Shown in pieces: positions 17,623-26,473 of a stretch of 64,000 nt of DNA. The translations under genes were made by a program, and so were the position numbers. The DNA comes from Deltaproteobacteria bacterium (GTDB lineage: Bacteria; Myxococcota_A; Polyangia; Polyangiales; Ga0077539), in NCBI GenBank assembly GCA_016704445.1, contig JADJAE010000160.1, forward strand, positions 379,433 to 443,432, read 5' to 3'. The notes under the pieces are model-generated. The model worked only from the letters and a program-made list of their open reading frames with translations. It was not told the DNA's origin and made no database searches. Numbering within the stretch: the first letter of the stretch is position 1; the number at the start of each line of letters is the position of its first letter.

Positions 17623-17631
17623 AGGCCCCGC

Positions 17632-17637
17632 AGGCTA
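17632..17637 (-). promoter_or_regulatory. -10-like box TAGCCT, 9 nt before lipoprotein start
   Basis: TAGCCT on the minus strand ends 9 bases before the GTG at 17622, in the context GATAGCCT. This is the same start-proximal layout as at the other boxes listed. Confidence 0.5.
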
Positions 17638-17798
17638 TCACTTCGGGGCTCCGCTGCGGATCCGAGTGAGGTTGACCCCGTATCAGAGGGCGTGCTAGCA
17701 GCGCGCTCCGCCCTGCGCCGACCCGGGAAGATGGTCTTCGCGCGAAGTCCGACGCAGCCGTCGCGACCCGTAAAGCTGGGCTCCGAAAGAGTGACCCG

Positions 17799-18233
17799 AT
17801 GACACCCACGGCGATCGACTCCCTCCTCTACTACGCAGCTCGCGGCGCCAACGCGCTGATGGCGTTCCAGCCCACGATGACGCCCGGCTCGGGCGGAGGC
17901 GCGGGACCCGCTGCGCCCGCGGCGGGCGGCGGCGTCGGCGGCGGGATCATGAACTTCATCATGCTCCCCGCGATCTTCCTCTTCGTGTGGTTCTTCATGC
18001 TGCGCCCGATGCGCCAGCAGCAGAAGGACCAGGAGAGCCTGCAGAAGGGCCTGCGCAAGGGTGACCGCGTGGTCACCAACGGGGGAATGATCGGCACGGT
18101 GAGCGAGGTCTTCGAGAAGGAGATCGTCATCGAGCTGGCCGACAAGGTCCGCGTGAGGTTTCTCCGCGAGAGCGTGACGAAGAAGTACGAGACCGCCGCG
18201 GACGCGAAGCCCGCGGACGCCGAGAAGAAGTGA
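17799..18233 (+). CDS. yajC: Preprotein translocase subunit YajC
   Basis: 144 residues. After a Gly/Ala/Pro-rich N-terminus (longer than in E. coli YajC) comes one membrane helix, FIMLPAIFLFVWFFMLRPM, the RPMRQQQK motif, and the cytoplasmic domain with GLRKGDRVVTNGGMIGTV. YajC associates with SecDF and SecYEG in the inner membrane during protein export. The start is the ATG at 17799, with GAAAGAG seven bases upstream as ribosome binding site. The C-terminal tail is Lys/Ala-rich. It is followed 19 bases later by secD, the standard yajC-secD-secF order. Confidence 0.95.
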   Translation: MTPTAIDSLLYYAARGANALMAFQPTMTPGSGGGAGPAAPAAGGGVGGGIMNFIMLPAIFLFVWFFMLRPMRQQQKDQESLQKGLRKGDRVVTNGGMIGTVSEVFEKEIVIELADKVRVRFLRESVTKKYETAADAKPADAEKK

Positions 18234-18252
18234 CGCACCGGAGGCCCGAGCG

Positions 18253-20115
18253 ATGAACCGCGGTTGGTACTGGCGACTGGGGACCGTGCTCTTTGTGATC
18301 GTTGCGGCGTTCGTGGTGCTCTGGCCGAGCATCCCGAAGCTGTCGACGCCGTGGGTTCGGGCGCACATCCCGTTCCGACTCAACGAAGGCTTGGATATCC
18401 GAGGAGGCGCCCGCCTCTCGTATGATGTGCAGATCGGGCAGGCGATCGCGGACCGACGCGCGCGCTCCATGGAGGACTTCCGTGGTCAGCTCGCGAGCGA
18501 CTTCGGCATCCACCGCGGAGAGGGGCGGCTGACCCCGGACGAGATCACCCGGCTCGCCGAGCGGGTGACCGTGACGGCCGGGTCTACCAACCGCGACTTC
18601 ATCGCGCGCTTCCGCAACGCGGCGGACGTCGCGCGGGTGAGCGACCGGATGATCACCGACCGCGGCCTCCGTCGCATCAGCTCGAGCGGCAGCACCATCA
18701 CGCTGGGTCTCGACCCGCGCGAGGTGACCACCCTCGAGGACAGCGCGGTGCAGCAGGCGATCCAGACGATCAGCAACCGCATCGACGAGCTCGCCGTGAA
18801 GGAGACGTCCATCACCGCCCGCGGCGAGACCATCGTGGTGGAGGTGCCCGGTCAGGACCAGGCGTACTTCCAGCAGATCCGGGACATCATCCGGCGCACC
18901 GCGCGGCTGGAGTTCAAGATCCTCGACGACGAGAGCCCCGCGCTCGCGGCGATCATCGCGGGGCAGGCCATCCCCGGCGCCCCGGAGGGCTCCCCCGCTC
19001 CGACGGCGCACCCGCTGCCCGCCGGCATCACGCAGGAGACCGAGCTCGCCCCGGTGGGTCCTGGCCGCAACGCGCAGTCGACGTACCTCCGCTCGACGGG
19101 CCCCAACGCCCGCCAGCAGCTGCAGGACTACCTCGACTCGATCCGCACGGCGATCCCCGAGGGGCGCCAGATCCTGATCGGCAAGTCCGACCGCTCGGAC
19201 GGGGCCGCGACCACCGGCGAGACCTGGCGTACCTACACGGTCTTCAGCGTCGCGCAGGTCGACGGCTCGATGATCGACGACGCGCGGGTGTCCGTCGACC
19301 CGCAGGAGAACCGGCCCTTCGTCTCGCTGAACTTCAACCGCCGCGGCGGCGAGGTGTTCGCGCGAGTCACCGAGGAGAACGTCAAGAAGCGCTTCGCGAT
19401 CGTGCTCGACGACCGGGTCAACTCGGCGCCGCAGATCCAGCAGCGCATCGGCGGCGGCTCGGCGCGCATCACCCTCGGCGGTGACAGCGACTACCGGATC
19501 GTGCTGCGCGAGGCCAACGACCTCGTCGTGGTGCTCCGCGCCGGCGCCCTCCCCGCGCCGCTCTCCGAGGGCAAGCAGGACTATGTCGGCCCGACGCTGG
19601 GCTCCGACACGATCCGGCATGCGCGCAACGCGATGCTGGTGGGCATCGCCCTGGTGCTCACCTTCATGGCCATCTACTACGGCTACGCCGGCTGGATCGC
19701 GAACGGCGCGGTGCTGATCAACCTCGCGCTGCAGCTCGCGACGATGGTGCTCTTCGGCGCCACGATCACGCTCCCTGGTCTCGCCGGCCTCGCGCTGACC
19801 GTGGGCATGAGCGTGGACAACAACGTGCTCATCAACGAGCGCATCCGTGAGGAGCTGCGGGAGGGCAAGTCGCTCCGGGCGGCGGTCGACGCGGGCTACG
19901 CCCACGCCTTCTCGGCGATCTTCGACGGGCACGTGACGACCCTGATCTCGGGCGTCGTGCTGCTGCAGTACGGCACGGGCCCGGTGAAGGGCTTCGCCGT
20001 GACGCTGCTCATCGGCGTGATCGCCAACCTCTTCACGGGCGTGTTCGCCACGCGCGTGGTGTTCGACTGGCTGGTCCGCGGCCTCAAGGTCAAGTCCCTC
20101 CTCGGGGCGAAGTAG
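18253..20115 (+). CDS. secD: Protein translocase subunit SecD
   Basis: 620 residues. An N-terminal membrane helix (residues about 5-25) precedes the large periplasmic P1 region. The first motif reads GLDIRGG where most SecD have LDLQGG. The C-terminal five-helix RND-type domain contains VGMSVDNNVLINERIREEL, which holds the Asp needed for proton-driven function. A central stretch near residues 240-270 is Pro/Ala-rich. SecD and SecF use the proton gradient to pull exported proteins out of the SecYEG channel. GGAGG lies eight bases before the ATG. It is full length and intact. Confidence 0.96.
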   Translation: MNRGWYWRLGTVLFVIVAAFVVLWPSIPKLSTPWVRAHIPFRLNEGLDIRGGARLSYDVQIGQAIADRRARSMEDFRGQLASDFGIHRGEGRLTPDEITRLAERVTVTAGSTNRDFIARFRNAADVARVSDRMITDRGLRRISSSGSTITLGLDPREVTTLEDSAVQQAIQTISNRIDELAVKETSITARGETIVVEVPGQDQAYFQQIRDIIRRTARLEFKILDDESPALAAIIAGQAIPGAPEGSPAPTAHPLPAGITQETELAPVGPGRNAQSTYLRSTGPNARQQLQDYLDSIRTAIPEGRQILIGKSDRSDGAATTGETWRTYTVFSVAQVDGSMIDDARVSVDPQENRPFVSLNFNRRGGEVFARVTEENVKKRFAIVLDDRVNSAPQIQQRIGGGSARITLGGDSDYRIVLREANDLVVVLRAGALPAPLSEGKQDYVGPTLGSDTIRHARNAMLVGIALVLTFMAIYYGYAGWIANGAVLINLALQLATMVLFGATITLPGLAGLALTVGMSVDNNVLINERIREELREGKSLRAAVDAGYAHAFSAIFDGHVTTLISGVVLLQYGTGPVKGFAVTLLIGVIANLFTGVFATRVVFDWLVRGLKVKSLLGAK

Positions 20116-20123
20116 GAACGACC

Positions 20124-21323
20124 ATGGAGTTCAACAGGAGCCACCGCGTCTATGATTTCATGGCGGTCCGGAAGTACTGGATCGCCTTCTCGATCGCGAT
20201 CACGATCGTGTCGGCCATCCTGCTCATCAAGCCGGGGCCGAAGTACGGCATCGACTTCCTGGGCGGCACCGAGCTCACCGTGCAGTTCGACGGCAACGTC
20301 GACGCGGCCCGCGTGCGCGCGGTGCTCGACCGGATGGGCCACGACCACTCCGAGGTGGTCCCCACGCAGCGCGCCAACGAGTACATCATCCGCGTGGAGA
20401 AGAGCTCGCCCATCACCGCCGCCCGCCGCGAGCAGATCCGCCGCGGCGTGGCGGAGCGCCTACCGGGTACGACCGGCGGTGGGACCCTCGGCGACTTCCG
20501 TCTCTCACCAGGCGGCGATCACATCGTCGTGCAGTTCAACGACAGCACGCTCAACGCCCAGCAGGTCGCCGAACTCGTGCGCGCCGCTGGCGCCAACGTC
20601 CGTGGCGACGCGGCCCTCCAGATGGGCGCGCTCGACGACCACCGCTGGCAGGTGCCGCTCGTCGGCATCGGCGACGAGATCTTCCGTGGCCTGGTCGCCC
20701 CGGACGGCGTCGGCGCCGAGGGGCGGCTCAACGCGAGCGTCTGGGTCTCTCCGAAGGCGGGCGCCGAGCTCCGCTACGCGGCCCTCCGCGCGGTGGCCTA
20801 CTCCATCGTCTTCATCATGATCTACGTGGCGTTCCGCTTCGACCTGCGCTTCGCGCCGGGCGGAATCCTCGCGCTCGTCCACGACTCGCTCGTGACGCTC
20901 GGCTTCTTCGTGATCACCCGCAAGGAGGTCACGATCTCGACGGTGGCCGCGATCCTCACCGTCGTGGGCTACTCGATGAACGACACCATCATCGTCTACG
21001 ACCGCATCCGGGAGAACCTCGCGAAGCGTCGCAACGCCCGGATGCTCGACGTCATCAACCTGTCGGTGAGCGAGATGCTCTCGCGCACCATCCTCACCTC
21101 GCTGACGGTGGTGCTGTCGGTGTCGGCCTTCATCTTCATCGGCACCGGCGTCATCCGTGACTTCGCCTGGGCGATGATCATCGGCGTGCTCGCCGGGACG
21201 TACAGCTCCATCTACGTCGCCGCGCCGTTCACCGAGTGGATCGACTCGCGCTTCTTCCACGACGCGCACGCGGCCTCCGCCGCGGAGCCGCCCGCCTCCG
21301 ACGCGAAGACCGCCGACGTCTGA
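20124..21323 (+). CDS. secF: Protein translocase subunit SecF
   Basis: 399 residues. It has an N-terminal membrane helix, the SecF signature GIDFLGGTEL, a periplasmic region that is longer than in E. coli SecF (about residues 60-210), and the helical bundle with VGYSMNDTIIVYDRIRENL, the conserved SecF fourth-helix motif. It starts eight bases after secD with AGGA as ribosome binding site. The partner of SecD in proton-driven export. The C-terminal tail (AASAAEPPASDAKTADV) is low complexity. The 73 bases to the convergent manA gene show no clear terminator hairpin. Confidence 0.96.
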   Translation: MEFNRSHRVYDFMAVRKYWIAFSIAITIVSAILLIKPGPKYGIDFLGGTELTVQFDGNVDAARVRAVLDRMGHDHSEVVPTQRANEYIIRVEKSSPITAARREQIRRGVAERLPGTTGGGTLGDFRLSPGGDHIVVQFNDSTLNAQQVAELVRAAGANVRGDAALQMGALDDHRWQVPLVGIGDEIFRGLVAPDGVGAEGRLNASVWVSPKAGAELRYAALRAVAYSIVFIMIYVAFRFDLRFAPGGILALVHDSLVTLGFFVITRKEVTISTVAAILTVVGYSMNDTIIVYDRIRENLAKRRNARMLDVINLSVSEMLSRTILTSLTVVLSVSAFIFIGTGVIRDFAWAMIIGVLAGTYSSIYVAAPFTEWIDSRFFHDAHAASAAEPPASDAKTADV

Positions 21324-21396
21324 TCGTCCGGCCCGTCGCCCGCTCCCCCCTCGAAGACTCCCCCCAACCTGATCCCACCTCCGGGCCCGCCGCGAC

Positions 21397-22440
21397 TCAG
21401 TACGCCGCGGAGACGATCGCGTGCGCCCGGTCGAGCGTCGCCCTCCGCGCCGCGGGCCGCGCGGGCAACGCGCATGTCTGGCCGCGGGTGATGGTCACGC
21501 CGTCGATGACGAGCTTGCCGTCGACCACGGTGACCGCGCGGAGGCTCTCCCACTCAGGGAGGTCGAAGGCGCCGGTGCCGTGGAGGCGCGCCACATGGAG
21601 GTGCTCGCTGGGGAGGCCGCCGTCGCGGCCGCAGAGGGGGGTCCAGGTCGGCGCGCTCCGAAGGTCCGGGCTCCCGGCGCGGACCAGACATCGTTCGAGG
21701 AGGGCCGCTCCGCGCGGCGCGTCCCAGCGGGTGACCGCGAGGGCCTCGTCGACGTGGAGCGCGCGGGGATGTCCCTCGGGGTCCGTGCGGCCGGCGTCGT
21801 CGTAGCGACGGTTCCAGTCCCAGTAGCGGTAGGTGAGGCCGCGGCAGCCGGGCTGCACCCGCTGGGGCTCGACGAGGGTCAGCCCCCGGCCGATCGCGTG
21901 CGCGGTGCCCGCCTCGATGAGCACGAAGTCGCCCGCCGAGACCGGGACGAATCCCAGCATCGCGGTGACGTCCGCGCCATGGCGGAGCGCGTCCCCGAGC
22001 GCCTCGCGCGAGACGCCCTCCGCGAGCCCGAGGTACACGCCGGCGCCCGGCTCCGCAGCGACGATGTACCAGCACTCGGGCTTACCCGACTCGCCTTCGC
22101 GCACCGTCGGGTCTGCGTCGGAGGGATGAATCTGCACCGAGAGCTCGTCGGAGGTGTCGAGCAGCTTCACCAGCAGCGCGGTGCTGGGCCGGCCGTCGTC
22201 CCCCTCACGTCCGAGGATCGCCTCGCGCGCGCTGTCGATCCAGCTCGCGAGGGAGCCGGAGCCGTCGAGCAGGCGGCTCGGGAAGTCTGGCTCGACGGAG
22301 AACTCCCAGCTCTCCCCGACGACGCGCCCGACCTCGCCGGGGAGCAGCTCGCGCTTGAGGTCGCCAGCGATGCGCGTACCGCCCCAGGGGGTGCGTCGGG
22401 TGGGGGTGAAGTTGTCGACCTGCAGGAGCCGTGGTGTCAC
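21397..22440 (-). CDS. manA: Mannose-6-phosphate isomerase, class I
   Basis: 347 residues from the GTG at 22440. It catalyses the interconversion of mannose-6-phosphate and fructose-6-phosphate, feeding GDP-mannose and polysaccharide synthesis. The zinc site of type I enzymes is visible: SVQIHP (Gln, His), KPECWYI (Glu) and GTAHAIG (His). TYRYWDWNRR marks the type I active-site area. It is transcribed alone, convergent with secF. The C-terminal domain is somewhat divergent (LDRAHAIVSAAY end), but length and motifs are normal. Confidence 0.92.
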   Translation of the reverse strand: MTPRLLQVDNFTPTRRTPWGGTRIAGDLKRELLPGEVGRVVGESWEFSVEPDFPSRLLDGSGSLASWIDSAREAILGREGDDGRPSTALLVKLLDTSDELSVQIHPSDADPTVREGESGKPECWYIVAAEPGAGVYLGLAEGVSREALGDALRHGADVTAMLGFVPVSAGDFVLIEAGTAHAIGRGLTLVEPQRVQPGCRGLTYRYWDWNRRYDDAGRTDPEGHPRALHVDEALAVTRWDAPRGAALLERCLVRAGSPDLRSAPTWTPLCGRDGGLPSEHLHVARLHGTGAFDLPEWESLRAVTVVDGKLVIDGVTITRGQTCALPARPAARRATLDRAHAIVSAAY

Positions 22441-22447
22441 GGACCGG

Positions 22448-22453
22448 AGTGTA
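22448..22453 (-). promoter_or_regulatory. -10-like box TACACT, 7 nt before manA start
   Basis: On the minus strand TACACT ends 7 bases before the GTG start of manA, leaving no space for a ribosome binding site. It is consistent with a leaderless transcript. Confidence 0.5.
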
Positions 22454-22577
22454 GAGCGAGGCGCTCACGCCCGTCATCGGTGCTGCGGCCCGCCGAGCGC
22501 GTGCAGGAAATTCCCACTGGGAGGCGCCGCCCTGCTACCGGCGTGCGTGGTGCGCTGGTCCGTCGTGTTGATCTCGG

Positions 22578-23738
22578 GTGTGCTGCTCGCTGGCGCGGCC
22601 TCGTCGTGCCGTAGCGTCGGCGCGTCACCCGGAGCGCGGATCCCCGGAGCCCGCGGTCGAGCCGGCTGATCCGCTGGTGGAGGCGCGCGCCGCGGTGGCC
22701 GCGCTGCGCGGCGGGCGCGTCGAGCAGGGCGTCGACGAGCTGGTGCAGCGGCTGTCGCTGGTCGGCCCGGAGGATCCGGCGCGGCGGCGGAGCGCGATGC
22801 TCCTCGCCGGGGCGCTGCTGCTCGAGCGGAGCGATCGGATGCACGACGCGCGAGACCGATCGCGGGCGAGGGACTACCTCATCGCAGCGTCTCCGGCGGG
22901 TGGTTCGGACGTCTCCTGCGACGAGGCGACCTCGCTGGCCGCGCTCCTGGAGCGGGTCGGGGAGCACGGTCGAGCGCAGGCCGTGCTGGGTCCCGTGCGC
23001 TCCCGCTGTGGCGTGGAGCCGGCGCGGCCGAGCGCGATGCCCGCGAGGGTGGCGGAGGCGAGGCACCGGCGCGTGGTGATCGACGCCGGTCACGGGGGGA
23101 GCGACCCCGGCGCGATCGGGCCGACCGGGCTCAAGGAGTCGGAGGTCACCCTCGACGTCGCGCGGCGCCTCGCGGATCGCCTCGCCCTCCGCTACGGCTT
23201 CCAGGTTGCGCTGACGCGCGACAGCGACCTGTTCGTGCCGCTGGAGCAGCGCGCGTCGCACGCCAACGGCACCACCGCGGACCTCTTCGTGTCGATCCAC
23301 TGCAACGCCGCGACCAATCGTGAGGCGCGAGGGATCTCCACCTTCGCCCTGGAGGACAGCCCCCGGGTGGCGGCGAGGCTGACCGCGCGGGAGGGCGAGC
23401 TGGTCGACGGCGACGTCGGGGGCGCCTGGGACGTGTCGAGGATCCTCGCGGACCTGAGCCTCTCGCGGCACGGGCGCGACTCGCTGGGCTACGCCTCGGC
23501 GATCCAGCGGGCGCTGCTGCAGGACGTGCGGCTGCTGTATCCGCAGGTCGAGGACATGGGGGTGCACCCGGCGCGCTTCCACGTGCTGGTCACCACGCGC
23601 ATGCCCGCCGTGCTGGTGGAACTCTCGTTCATCTCGAACGCGGCGGAGGAGCAGCGGCTCCGCTCCGACGGGTACCGCGACGTGCTCGCGGGGTCGATCG
23701 CGCGCGCCATCGACGAACACGTACCCGGCGGGGGCTGA
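22578..23738 (+). CDS. N-acetylmuramoyl-L-alanine amidase, N-terminus in doubt
   Basis: Amidase_3-type zinc hydrolase that cleaves the peptide stem from peptidoglycan. All zinc and catalytic elements are present: VVIDAGHGGSDPG (His), LKESEVTLDV (Glu), LFVSIHCNA (His) and AVLVELSFISN (Glu). About 135 residues of helical repeat-like sequence precede the catalytic domain. In this frame the start (GTG at 22578) gives no export signal. A neighbouring frame, from GTG 22547 or 22550, encodes a neat lipoprotein signal (WSVVLISGVLLAGAASSC) but stops at 22669. One base too many between about 22600 and 22660 would join them, giving a lipoprotein amidase. That reading is inference. Confidence 0.88.
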   Translation: MCCSLARPRRAVASARHPERGSPEPAVEPADPLVEARAAVAALRGGRVEQGVDELVQRLSLVGPEDPARRRSAMLLAGALLLERSDRMHDARDRSRARDYLIAASPAGGSDVSCDEATSLAALLERVGEHGRAQAVLGPVRSRCGVEPARPSAMPARVAEARHRRVVIDAGHGGSDPGAIGPTGLKESEVTLDVARRLADRLALRYGFQVALTRDSDLFVPLEQRASHANGTTADLFVSIHCNAATNREARGISTFALEDSPRVAARLTAREGELVDGDVGGAWDVSRILADLSLSRHGRDSLGYASAIQRALLQDVRLLYPQVEDMGVHPARFHVLVTTRMPAVLVELSFISNAAEEQRLRSDGYRDVLAGSIARAIDEHVPGGG

Positions 23739-23779
23739 GGGTTGTTCCGACCGTCGCGGCCGTCCATGCTGCGACCTCA

Positions 23780-26473
23780 GTGAGCGCGCAAGCCACCCAT
23801 CCGCCGTTGCCCGCCGAGGCCGTGACGGTGTTCCGTGCCCGGATGGCGGAGCTCCGTGAGGTCGCGCTCTCGGGCCGCGGTGGCACCGACCACGCCCGCG
23901 CGGTGTCGGACGCCTACGACGCGCTGGTGGAGGCGCACGTCTCGGGCTGCCTCTCGCGCTGGTCCGGGGGGCGAGGGCGCGGCCGCGTCGCGCTGATGGC
24001 GGTCGGAGGGTACGGTCGGCGGCAGCTCTCGCCTGGGAGCGACCTCGACCTCGTGCTGCTCGCCGAGCGCCCCGAGTCGCCGCCGGTGCGCGACCTGGCC
24101 GAGGCGATGCTCTACCCGCTCTGGGACGCGAAGATCACCGTGGGGCACTCCGTCCACGACGTCGACGGGCTCATCGCCGAGGCGAAGTCCGACCTCCGCA
24201 CCCGCACCATGCTGCTCGACCTGCGCTTCCTCGCCGGGGACCGGGGCCTCGCCGATGCGCTGCGGGAGCGCTCCGCGGCGCTGCGCGGGGAGCGCGAGCT
24301 GGCGACCTTCATCGACGCCCTCGCCGACGAGCTGCGCGAGCGGCACGAGCGCTTCGGCGCGACGGTCTACCTGCTCGAGCCCGACGTGAAGCTCGGGCGC
24401 GGCGGGCTCCGCGACCTGGACATCATCCGCTGGGCGCTGCGGGCGAGGGTGCGGGCGGACGACTTCGGCGGGGCGCTCGGCTCCGGCGCCCTTTCCCAAC
24501 CGGAGCACGATGCGTTGGAGGCGGCGAGGGAGTTCCACCTCCGGCTGCGCGCCGCGCTGCACGCGAGGGCGGGCCGCAAGAGCGACCGGGTGACCTTCGA
24601 CGCCCAGGAGGAGTGCGCCCAGGCGCTCGGCTTCTTCGACCCCGCGGAGGCCGCCGTCGATCTCCCGCGCGCGGTGGCCTTCTCCGCCGAGCGGCTGATG
24701 TCCGAGTTCTACCGGCACGCCCGGGGCGTGGCGTCGATGCTCCCCCATGTCCTCGCGCGGTGCCGGCCCTCGCGCGCGCCGGAGCACCCCCGCCGGCCGC
24801 AGCCTCTCGCCGAGGGCGTCACCCGCTTCGACGGCGCGGCGTGCCTCGCCTCCGCGGACGGCCTGCAGCGCGACCCGGTGCTGGCGCTGCGGCTGATCGA
24901 GACCGCGCTGATGCACGACCTCCCGGTCGCGGCCTCGTCGCGCGCCAGCATCGCCAGCGCCTCGTCCGACCCCGCCTGGTGCGATCGGCTCCGCGGGTCG
25001 AGCGAGGCCGGCCGCTGCTTCCTCCGCCTGCTCGACCGCTCGCACCGCGCGGCGTCTCGCGCCGACGGCGCCTCGGTCTCGGGCACCCCGGACAACGCGC
25101 GGAGCGTGCTCGCCGACCTCCACGACCTCGGCCTCGTGCTCGCCCTCATCCCCGAGTTCGCCGCGGTGACAGCGCGCGTGCAGCACGACGTCTATCACGT
25201 GTACACGGTGGACGTTCACTCGGTGGCCGCGGTCGACCGGCTGCACGCCCTCCGCCGCGGCGAGCTGGGGCCCGACTTCGCGCTGGCCTCGCGGCTGATG
25301 GCCAGCATCGACCGCCGCGAGGTGCTGCTGCTCGCGACGCTGCTGCACGACGTCGGCAAGAGCCACGGGCGCGCGCACAGCAAGGTGGGCGCGGAGATGG
25401 CACCGGCGATCGCCGCCCGCCTCGGGCTCGATGCCGAGGACGCCGCGACGGTGGCCTGGCTCGTCCTGGAGCACCTGACGCTCTACCACCTCGCGACCCG
25501 CCGAGACCTCGCCGACCCGTCGACGCTCGCGCAGGTGACGACCCTAGTGGGCGACGCGTGGCGGCTGCAGGCGCTCTTCCTCCTCACCGTGGCCGACCTC
25601 TCGACCACATCGCCCACCGCGATGACCGCCTGGAAGGCCCGGCTGCTCGACGAACTCTACACGCGCGCCGCGGAGGCGCTGCAGGGCGAGGGGCACAGCG
25701 CGGGGCGGCACCGCGAGGGACTCGTCGCGCGGGTGCTCGATCTCGCGGGAGACGCCGCTCCGGGGGTGGCGGGGTGGGTGCGGGCGATGCCGACGCGCTA
25801 CCTGCAGGCCTCGGCGCCGGGGGAGGTGCTCCGGCACGCGCTCGCCCTCCACGACGTCGCCCCGGGAGAGCCGCGCCTGCGCCTGCAGCCGATGGGCAAC
25901 TCGGCGGGCGCGGGGCTCTACGAGGTGCTGGTCCACGCCCCCGATCGCCCGGGGCTGCTCTCCGACCTCACCGCGCTGCTCTTCGCGCACCGGCTCGACA
26001 TCCAGCGGGCGGAGATCCACTCGGTGGGCTCCGACGTGGTGGATGTCTTCGTGGTGCGCCACCCCGACCCGACCTCGCGCGAGCTCGTCGGGCTCGAAGC
26101 GCGGCTCGGGCAGCAGCTCCACGCCGTGGTCGAGGGCCGGCTCGACGCCGAGTCGGTGGTCTCCGTGATGCGCGGCGGCGGCGGGCTGTCGAGGCCCGAG
26201 CCCTCCGTCGAGGCGCGGGTCGCTTTACACAATGACGTAAGCGACGACGCCACGGTGATCGAGGTGTTCGGGCGCGATCGGCCGGGCTTCCTGCACACGG
26301 TGGCGAGGGCGCACCACCGGCTGGGGCTGGAGATCAGGGTGGCCAAGGTGAACACCGAGGGTCGGCGCGCGGCGGACGTCTTCTATGTGACGACCGCCGA
26401 GGGGGCGAAGGTGCCGCCCGGGCGCTACGACGAGGTGCGGGCGGCGCTGCTGCAGGCGGTGGAGGCGACATGA
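23780..26473 (+). CDS. glnD: [Protein-PII] uridylyltransferase/uridylyl-removing enzyme
   Basis: 897 residues. The nucleotidyltransferase motif GSDLDLVLLAE (about residues 85-95) is followed by the GlnD linker (KLGRGGLRDLDIIRWALR), the HD hydrolase domain with LLHDVGKSHG near residue 520, and two C-terminal ACT domains (LYEVLVHAPDRPGLLSDLTA and TVIEVFGRDRPGFLHT). GlnD senses glutamine and adds or removes UMP on PII proteins to set nitrogen metabolism. The GTG at 23780 is used. Linker codons just before the last ACT domain include rare A/T-rich codons. It overlaps the next gene by ATGA. Confidence 0.95.
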   Translation: MSAQATHPPLPAEAVTVFRARMAELREVALSGRGGTDHARAVSDAYDALVEAHVSGCLSRWSGGRGRGRVALMAVGGYGRRQLSPGSDLDLVLLAERPESPPVRDLAEAMLYPLWDAKITVGHSVHDVDGLIAEAKSDLRTRTMLLDLRFLAGDRGLADALRERSAALRGERELATFIDALADELRERHERFGATVYLLEPDVKLGRGGLRDLDIIRWALRARVRADDFGGALGSGALSQPEHDALEAAREFHLRLRAALHARAGRKSDRVTFDAQEECAQALGFFDPAEAAVDLPRAVAFSAERLMSEFYRHARGVASMLPHVLARCRPSRAPEHPRRPQPLAEGVTRFDGAACLASADGLQRDPVLALRLIETALMHDLPVAASSRASIASASSDPAWCDRLRGSSEAGRCFLRLLDRSHRAASRADGASVSGTPDNARSVLADLHDLGLVLALIPEFAAVTARVQHDVYHVYTVDVHSVAAVDRLHALRRGELGPDFALASRLMASIDRREVLLLATLLHDVGKSHGRAHSKVGAEMAPAIAARLGLDAEDAATVAWLVLEHLTLYHLATRRDLADPSTLAQVTTLVGDAWRLQALFLLTVADLSTTSPTAMTAWKARLLDELYTRAAEALQGEGHSAGRHREGLVARVLDLAGDAAPGVAGWVRAMPTRYLQASAPGEVLRHALALHDVAPGEPRLRLQPMGNSAGAGLYEVLVHAPDRPGLLSDLTALLFAHRLDIQRAEIHSVGSDVVDVFVVRHPDPTSRELVGLEARLGQQLHAVVEGRLDAESVVSVMRGGGGLSRPEPSVEARVALHNDVSDDATVIEVFGRDRPGFLHTVARAHHRLGLEIRVAKVNTEGRRAADVFYVTTAEGAKVPPGRYDEVRAALLQAVEAT
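26219..26245 (+). other. A/T-rich imperfect hairpin inside glnD
   Basis: GTCGCTTTAC (26219-26228) can pair with GTAAGCGAC (26237-26245), with one bulged T and an 8-base loop. It lies at the junction before the last ACT domain and includes the codons TTA, AAT and GTA, which are rare in this gene. It may be a translational pause or just relaxed codon use in a linker. Confidence 0.35.
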
